Shown here: piece by piece, positions 21,440-25,170 of the stretch | Numbering within the stretch: the first letter of the stretch is position 1 | Layout of the letters: each line of letters starts with the position of its first letter | Assembly (NCBI GenBank): GCA_900547855.1 | Contig: URIK01000009.1 | Coordinates: 1 to 25,170, forward strand | DNA: 25,170 nt | Reading direction: 5' to 3' | From: an uncultured Collinsella sp. | GTDB taxonomy: Bacteria > Actinomycetota > Coriobacteriia > Coriobacteriales > Coriobacteriaceae | The notes under the pieces: model-generated | The model's input: the letters and a program-made list of their open reading frames with translations, nothing else | Database searches by the model: none | Told to the model about the DNA's origin: nothing | Made by a program: the position numbers and the translations under genes

Positions 21440-22232
21440 AGCTTAGCAGCATGCGGTCGTTGGCGAGCTCGCCGCCCGAGACCTCCTCGAACTTCTGCAG
21501 CAGGTCGGCCACGGTGAGCGACTTCTTCTCGTCGCCGGCCACGTCGTAGATCACATGGCCCTCGTGCATCATGATCAGACGGTTGCCCAGACGGATGGCG
21601 TCGTTCATGTTGTGCGTGACCATGAGCGTGGTCAGGTGGTTCTCGTCGACGATCTCCTCGGTCAGGTTGAGCACCTTAGAGGCCGTTTTGGGGTCGAGGG
21701 CCGCGGTGTGCTCGTCGAGCAGCAGCAGGCGCGGCCTGGTGAGCGTGGCCATCAGCAGGGTGAGTGCCTGGCGCTGGCCGCCCGAGAGCAGGCCGACCTT
21801 GGCATTGAGGCGTGTGTCCAGACCAAGGTCCAGGCGCTTGAGCAGCTCAACGTACTCGTCCTTCTCGGCCTTGGTGACGCCCCACGAAAGGCCGCGACGC
21901 TGGCCGCGACGCTTGGCGAGGGCCAGGTTCTCGGCGATCTGCATGTCGGCAGCGGTACCGCGCATGGGGTCCTGAAACACGCGGCCCAGGTACTTGGCGC
22001 GCTGCGACTCGCTCAGGCGCGAGATATCGGTGCCGTCGAGCTCAATAACGCCCGAATCGAGCGGGTACACGCCGGCGATCATGTTGAGCAGCGTGGACTT
22101 GCCGGCGCCATTGCCGCCGATCACGGTTACAAAGTCGCCGTCATTCAGGGTGAGGTCGACGCCGGTGAGCGCGCGCTTCTCGGTGACGGTGCCCTTGTTA
22201 AAGGTCTTCTTGACGTGCGAGAGCTTAAGCAT
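21438..22232 (-). CDS. ABC transporter ATP-binding protein (TrpZ-like)
   Basis: 264-aa ATPase that powers the adjacent permease. Walker A GGNGAGKST (39-47), Q-loop in VFQDPM, signature LSGGQRQ (149-155), Walker B LLLLDE (169-174) and H-loop VTHN are intact. The start is set at 22232 (MLKLSHVKK): AAGGGAG lies 9 nt upstream and this ATG overlaps the end of the permease gene by 8 nt. The alternative MRQ start at 22241 is only 1 nt from the RBS; a longer reading to 22313 is unsupported. Last gene of the SBP-permease-ATPase operon, followed by two hairpins. Confidence 0.94.
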   Translation of the reverse strand: MLKLSHVKKTFNKGTVTEKRALTGVDLTLNDGDFVTVIGGNGAGKSTLLNMIAGVYPLDSGVIELDGTDISRLSESQRAKYLGRVFQDPMRGTAADMQIAENLALAKRRGQRRGLSWGVTKAEKDEYVELLKRLDLGLDTRLNAKVGLLSGGQRQALTLLMATLTRPRLLLLDEHTAALDPKTASKVLNLTEEIVDENHLTTLMVTHNMNDAIRLGNRLIMMHEGHVIYDVAGDEKKSLTVADLLQKFEEVSGGELANDRMLLS

Positions 22233-23148
22233 CTGCCTCATCTCCCTTCGTGTAGGAGCTGCGGAGCTTATAGCGCTCCCAAACCACGGGCACGCACAGG
22301 GCCACAGCGACAATTACGGCGGAGAGCAGCTTCATGTCGTTGGCGTCCATGCCCAACTGCAGCACGATGGCGCGGATAAGGAAGTACACCACGGAGCCAA
22401 AGACGGCGGAGGCAAGACGGACGCTAAACTGCGTGAGGCCGCCGGGCAGCAGACGGCCGAGCACCTCGCCGATAACAATGGCGGCAAGACCGATAACGAT
22501 GGCACCGGTGCCCATACCAATGTCGGCATACTTTTGGCTCTGGCAGATGAGCGCGCCCGAAAGGCCGATGAGGGCGTTGGAGAGCACGAGGGCGATCATC
22601 TTGGTGGAGTTGGTGTTGACGCCCAGAGCGCGGATCATGTACTCGTTGTTGCCGGTGGCGCGCAGCGCCGAGCCGATCTCGGTGCCAAAGAACCAATACA
22701 GGATGGCAACGATAGCCACGGCGAGCAGGATGCCCAAGATGATGGCAACGGTGGACTGCGGCAGACCGGTCATATTGCTGACGGCCGAGAACACGGTGCC
22801 CTTGGCAAGAATGGGCGTATTGGACTTGCCCATGATGCGCAGGTTGATGGACCACAGGCTGATCTGGGTGAGGATTCCGGCGAGGATCGCGGGAATCTCG
22901 AAGACGGTGGTCAGAATGCCCGTGACGGCGCCCGCGATGGCGCCGGCGCACATGCCGGCCAGCACGGCGAGCAGCGGGTCGACGTTGTTATTGACGATGA
23001 GCACGGCGCAGACACAGCCGCCGAGGGCAAAGCTGCCGTCGCAGGTCATATCGGGAATGTCGAGCAGGCGGAACGTGATAAACACGCCAAGCACCATAAT
23101 GCCCCAGAGGACGCCCTGCGAAACGGCGCCCTGCAATGCAATGAGCAT
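22225..23148 (-). CDS. ABC transporter permease (TrpY-like, BPD_transp_2 family)
   Basis: 307-aa integral membrane protein with about eight or nine hydrophobic segments, beginning LWGIMVLGVFITFRLLDIPDMTCDGSFALGG. The DIPDMTCDGSFALGG segment near residue 30 and the RALGVNTNSTKMIAL loop are characteristic of the permeases that pair with ABC_sub_bind lipoproteins (TrpXYZ-type systems). AGGAGG sits 8 nt before the ATG. The gene overlaps the ATPase gene by 8 nt. Substrate not fixed by sequence; aromatic amino acids are known for homologues. Confidence 0.92.
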   Translation of the reverse strand: MLIALQGAVSQGVLWGIMVLGVFITFRLLDIPDMTCDGSFALGGCVCAVLIVNNNVDPLLAVLAGMCAGAIAGAVTGILTTVFEIPAILAGILTQISLWSINLRIMGKSNTPILAKGTVFSAVSNMTGLPQSTVAIILGILLAVAIVAILYWFFGTEIGSALRATGNNEYMIRALGVNTNSTKMIALVLSNALIGLSGALICQSQKYADIGMGTGAIVIGLAAIVIGEVLGRLLPGGLTQFSVRLASAVFGSVVYFLIRAIVLQLGMDANDMKLLSAVIVAVALCVPVVWERYKLRSSYTKGDEADA

Positions 23149-23252
23149 GCTTCATACCTCCTAGGATAGGGTGGACACGTGATTTTCCATAATAGCGGTA
23201 ACAATGCATAGAAGAGTTACGGACAGACGTTTTGTTTTACCTGAAACAAGCA

Positions 23253-23281
23253 GGGCGGACGCCGGTCTACAGCGCCCGCCC
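23253..23281 (-). promoter_or_regulatory. Hairpin between substrate-binding protein and permease genes
   Basis: 10-bp GC-rich stem (23253-23262 with 23272-23281, one mismatch) in the 203-nt gap. No long U tract (TGCTTGTTTC follows on the minus strand). Probably a partial terminator or an mRNA-stabilising hairpin that favours higher output of the binding protein, which is common in ABC operons. The rest of the gap holds no ORF. Confidence 0.5.
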
Positions 23282-23351
23282 CTGTGGCTCAGATATTGAA
23301 TAACGCGGCTAAAGCGCGAGCACGGGCTCTAGACGCATGCCGCGTATGGCA

Positions 23352-24332
23352 TTACGCGTCCAGGGCGGAAAGGTCGATGCCCAGGGCCTCGGCCATTTCG
23401 TCGTTCTTGACGACGACCAGGTCCTTGCTCGAGAGGTGCTTGATCGGCATATCCTCGGGCTTGGCCTCGCCCTTCAGGATCTTAACGGCCATCTCGCCCG
23501 CGGCGTAGCCCAGGTCCTCATAGTTGATGGAGAGGGTGAACAGGCCGCCGGCCATGCACATACCCTCCTCGCCAGTCACGAAGGGAAGCTTGTTTTCCTT
23601 GCAGATCTGGCCGACCTGCGAGGCACCCGCGGCGATGGTGTTGTCGGTGGGGGAGTACAGCGCGTCGACCTTGCCCACGGCAGACTCGACGACGGACTGA
23701 ATCTCGTTGGAGCTCGAGACGGTGAAGTCAGTGTACTCGAGGCCCAGCTTGTCGAGTTCCTTCTTGGCGGCCTTGATCTGGACGTCGGAGTTGGACTCGG
23801 CGGTGCAGTAGAGCAGGCCGACCTTTTTAACGTCGGGCAGGACCTTCTGCATCATCTCGAGCTGCTCGGCGACCGGGGTGAGGTCGGAAGCGCCCGTGAC
23901 GTTGGTGCCGGGCTTGTCGTTGTCCTGGACCAGGCCGGAGGCGGCGTAGTCGGTGATGGCGCAGCCCACGATGGGGATATCGGCCGTGGCGCCGGCGGCA
24001 GCCTGCGCGGCGGGCGTGGCGATGGCATAAATCAGGTTGACGTTGTCGCCCACAAACTTGTCGACAATGGACTTACACGTGGACTGGTCGTTCTGGGCGT
24101 TCTTCTGGTCGATCTTGACCTTAAGGCCGCTCTCCTTGATGGCCTTGACAAAGCCGTCGTTGGCGGCATCGAGTGCGGAGTGCTCGGTGAGCTGCAGAAC
24201 GCCGATGGTGTAGTCGGAACCGGCGGCAGCAGAGCCGGAACCAGAGTTGCCGCCGCATCCGGCGAGCGGGGCGAGCGCGAGCAGGCCAGCGGAGACCAGA
24301 AGGCTCCTGCGGCTGATGGTGATGTCCTTCAT
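23352..24332 (-). CDS. ABC transporter substrate-binding lipoprotein (ABC_sub_bind/TrpX-like)
   Basis: 326-aa lipoprotein that captures the substrate outside the membrane. The signal peptide has both a twin-arginine-like motif (SRRSLLV at 7-13) and a lipobox LAGC with Cys26, so Tat export followed by lipidation is likely. The mature protein begins with a Gly/Ser-rich linker, then YTIGVLQLTEHSALDAANDG and later IPIVGCAITD, matching the ABC_sub_bind family that includes Trp- and Tyr-binding homologues. The start is ATG 24332: GGGGGT lies 6 nt upstream. The in-frame upstream ATG (24380) would spoil the signal peptide. First gene of the operon. Confidence 0.92.
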   Translation of the reverse strand: MKDITISRRSLLVSAGLLALAPLAGCGGNSGSGSAAAGSDYTIGVLQLTEHSALDAANDGFVKAIKESGLKVKIDQKNAQNDQSTCKSIVDKFVGDNVNLIYAIATPAAQAAAGATADIPIVGCAITDYAASGLVQDNDKPGTNVTGASDLTPVAEQLEMMQKVLPDVKKVGLLYCTAESNSDVQIKAAKKELDKLGLEYTDFTVSSSNEIQSVVESAVGKVDALYSPTDNTIAAGASQVGQICKENKLPFVTGEEGMCMAGGLFTLSINYEDLGYAAGEMAVKILKGEAKPEDMPIKHLSSKDLVVVKNDEMAEALGIDLSALDA

Positions 24333-24364
24333 ATCATTACCCCCAGTATAAAAATGGCTGGAAA

Positions 24365-24398
24365 CACTGCACTGGGACAAAGTGCAAGTGGAACTATA
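24365..24398 (-). promoter_or_regulatory. Promoter and leader hairpin of the ABC operon
   Basis: Minus-strand -10-like TATAGT (24398-24393) is followed by an inverted repeat (24381-24390 with 24365-24373; TGCACT/AGTGCA core plus CAC/GTG, 7-nt loop) just downstream of the likely start point. It may be a leader hairpin or a repressor site. No T-box or Trp-leader peptide was recognised. Confidence 0.4.
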
Positions 24399-24492
24399 GT
24401 AGCGCTGATGTCCATTTTTACAACAGCCTGGCGGGTTTTTTAATACAGAATCGGATGGGCGGTACGGGTAGTCGAATGGGCGGCGGAGGGTC

Positions 24493-25141
24493 TTATGCGG
24501 CGGAGGAGGTGTCGTCCTCGTCTAGGGCGGCGAAGAGCTTCTTGCCGTCGAGGAGACGTGTGGTGACGTTTCTCATTCGGCCAATCTCTACGGTACGCAA
24601 CGTGTCATCGGCGCCTCGGGCGTCATAGACCGTTCCCAGCAAATAAGAGATGCCGTCTCGTTGCTTGATGGCAAAGGGACGGAGTGTCATCCGTGCTGCT
24701 TCGGTTTCGCCACGCGTCGTGACGCTCGAAATATCAAAACTCACCGTGGTTCCGTGGTCGATGGCCTGCTCGACGAGCTCGCACGTGTCGATACGCTTGA
24801 TGGGCGTGCGTGTTGCCTTGGTAGCCTTGCTGCCTGCGCTCGGAACGGGTTCGGGTGTATCGAGGTAGCCGCGAACGTCGGCACTCGCCATGGCAACTAA
24901 GTGCTGCGCCATGCTCTTGCGGATAGCGATAGGCGTGGAGCGGTTGCGCATGACCATACCGTGGAGCCGGATGATCTCTTCGTCGGCGAGCGGACGGGTA
25001 AGAAGTTTGTAGCCCACGCCGCGTTTGTACTCAATTTCGTATCCGGCATGGCGAAGCGCGGAGATGGCGGTGTAGATGCTGCGCCGCGCCGCCGAGATGG
25101 GCATGCGGGCGGGGTCGTCGGGATGGGCGAGGCGCCGGATC
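24493..25141 (-). CDS. Winged-helix/WYL-type transcriptional regulator, 5' truncated
   Basis: About 215 codons ending at 24493; the N-terminus is cut by the contig end at 25141, and the residues beyond (MGSEMCIRDR) come from adapter. Residues after the break (SAARRSIYTAISALRHAGYEIEYKRG) form the second half of a winged helix, typical of DeoR/YafY-type regulators. The C-terminal half (VSFDISSVTTRGETEAARMTL, then ISYLLGTVYDAR) fits a WYL-like ligand-sensing domain, though the WYL triplet itself reads SYL. The gene is divergent in no sense: it lies upstream of and in the same direction as the ABC operon, about 110 bp from its leader, so it could regulate it. Target unknown. Confidence 0.7.
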
Positions 25142-25170
25142 CTGTCTCTTATACACATCTCCGAGCCCAC
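25142..25170 (-). other. Illumina Nextera i7-side adapter left on contig end
   Basis: CTGTCTCTTATACACATCT (Tn5 mosaic end) followed by CCGAGCCCAC (start of the read-2 primer complement). Not genomic. Translated on the minus strand it gives the artefact MGSEMCIRDR. Confidence 0.98.

Noticed and set aside
24449..24483. Two 14-bp imperfect direct repeats (AATCGGATGGGCGG / AGTCGAATGGGCGG)
   Set aside because: Too short and imperfect, with no clear link to a promoter or gene; likely chance in GC-rich DNA.

Overview
The window looks like a draft-assembly contig from a gut actinobacterium of the class Coriobacteriia, most likely a Collinsella-type organism. This is inferred from the high-GC codon use, the actinobacterial style of EF-Tu and NusG, DisA, an LAXTG-type wall-sorting signal and the gene order; no 16S gene is present. 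Both contig ends are unremoved Illumina Nextera adapter (1-49 and 25142-25170), so the first and last genes are truncated and their apparent N-terminal residues are artefacts.

Layout. 51-587: 3' end of a PepD-type dipeptidase. 714-2492 (minus): a hipBA toxin-antitoxin pair with three evenly phased palindromic operator sites upstream. 2617-3195 (minus): the manganese exporter MntP, divergent from disA, with a candidate Mn-sensing leader. 3417-8905 (plus): a tightly packed housekeeping run disA-ispD-ispF-cysS-rlmB-rae1/yacP (c-di-AMP synthesis, two MEP isoprenoid steps, Cys-tRNA charging, 23S rRNA methylation, ribosome-associated NYN nuclease). A 103-nt rod-like RNA structure lies between cysS and rlmB. 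8933-10273 (minus): an HTH-HipA-like kinase fusion with a 27-bp inverted repeat over its promoter.

10497-15517 (plus): the translation block: tRNA-Thr(TGT), then tRNA-Tyr, tRNA-Thr(GGT) and tRNA-Met leading into tuf, then rpmG, tRNA-Trp, secE, nusG, rplK and rplA. This resembles the Firmicute disA...rpmG-secE-nusG-rplKA order, but gltX, cysE, mrnC and sigH are missing from it and rplJL does not follow rplA. Two 57-bp palindromic repeat units lie in the 567-nt gap after the first tRNA.

15643-24332 (minus): a metallophosphoesterase translationally coupled to a cytoplasmic ParB-like/BMP-domain protein (possible nucleoside-sensing pair), a small MscS channel, a wall-anchored 5'-nucleotidase, and a three-gene ABC importer of the TrpXYZ-like type. 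Several of these genes end in a recurring hairpin with an AAAGGG(G)ACAG-like core that also carries or abuts the stop codon. 24493-25141 (minus): a truncated winged-helix/WYL regulator.

The most unusual items are the two HipA-family loci with their own palindromic operators, the ParB-BMP/phosphoesterase pair, the rod RNA between cysS and rlmB, and the two families of palindromic repeats.
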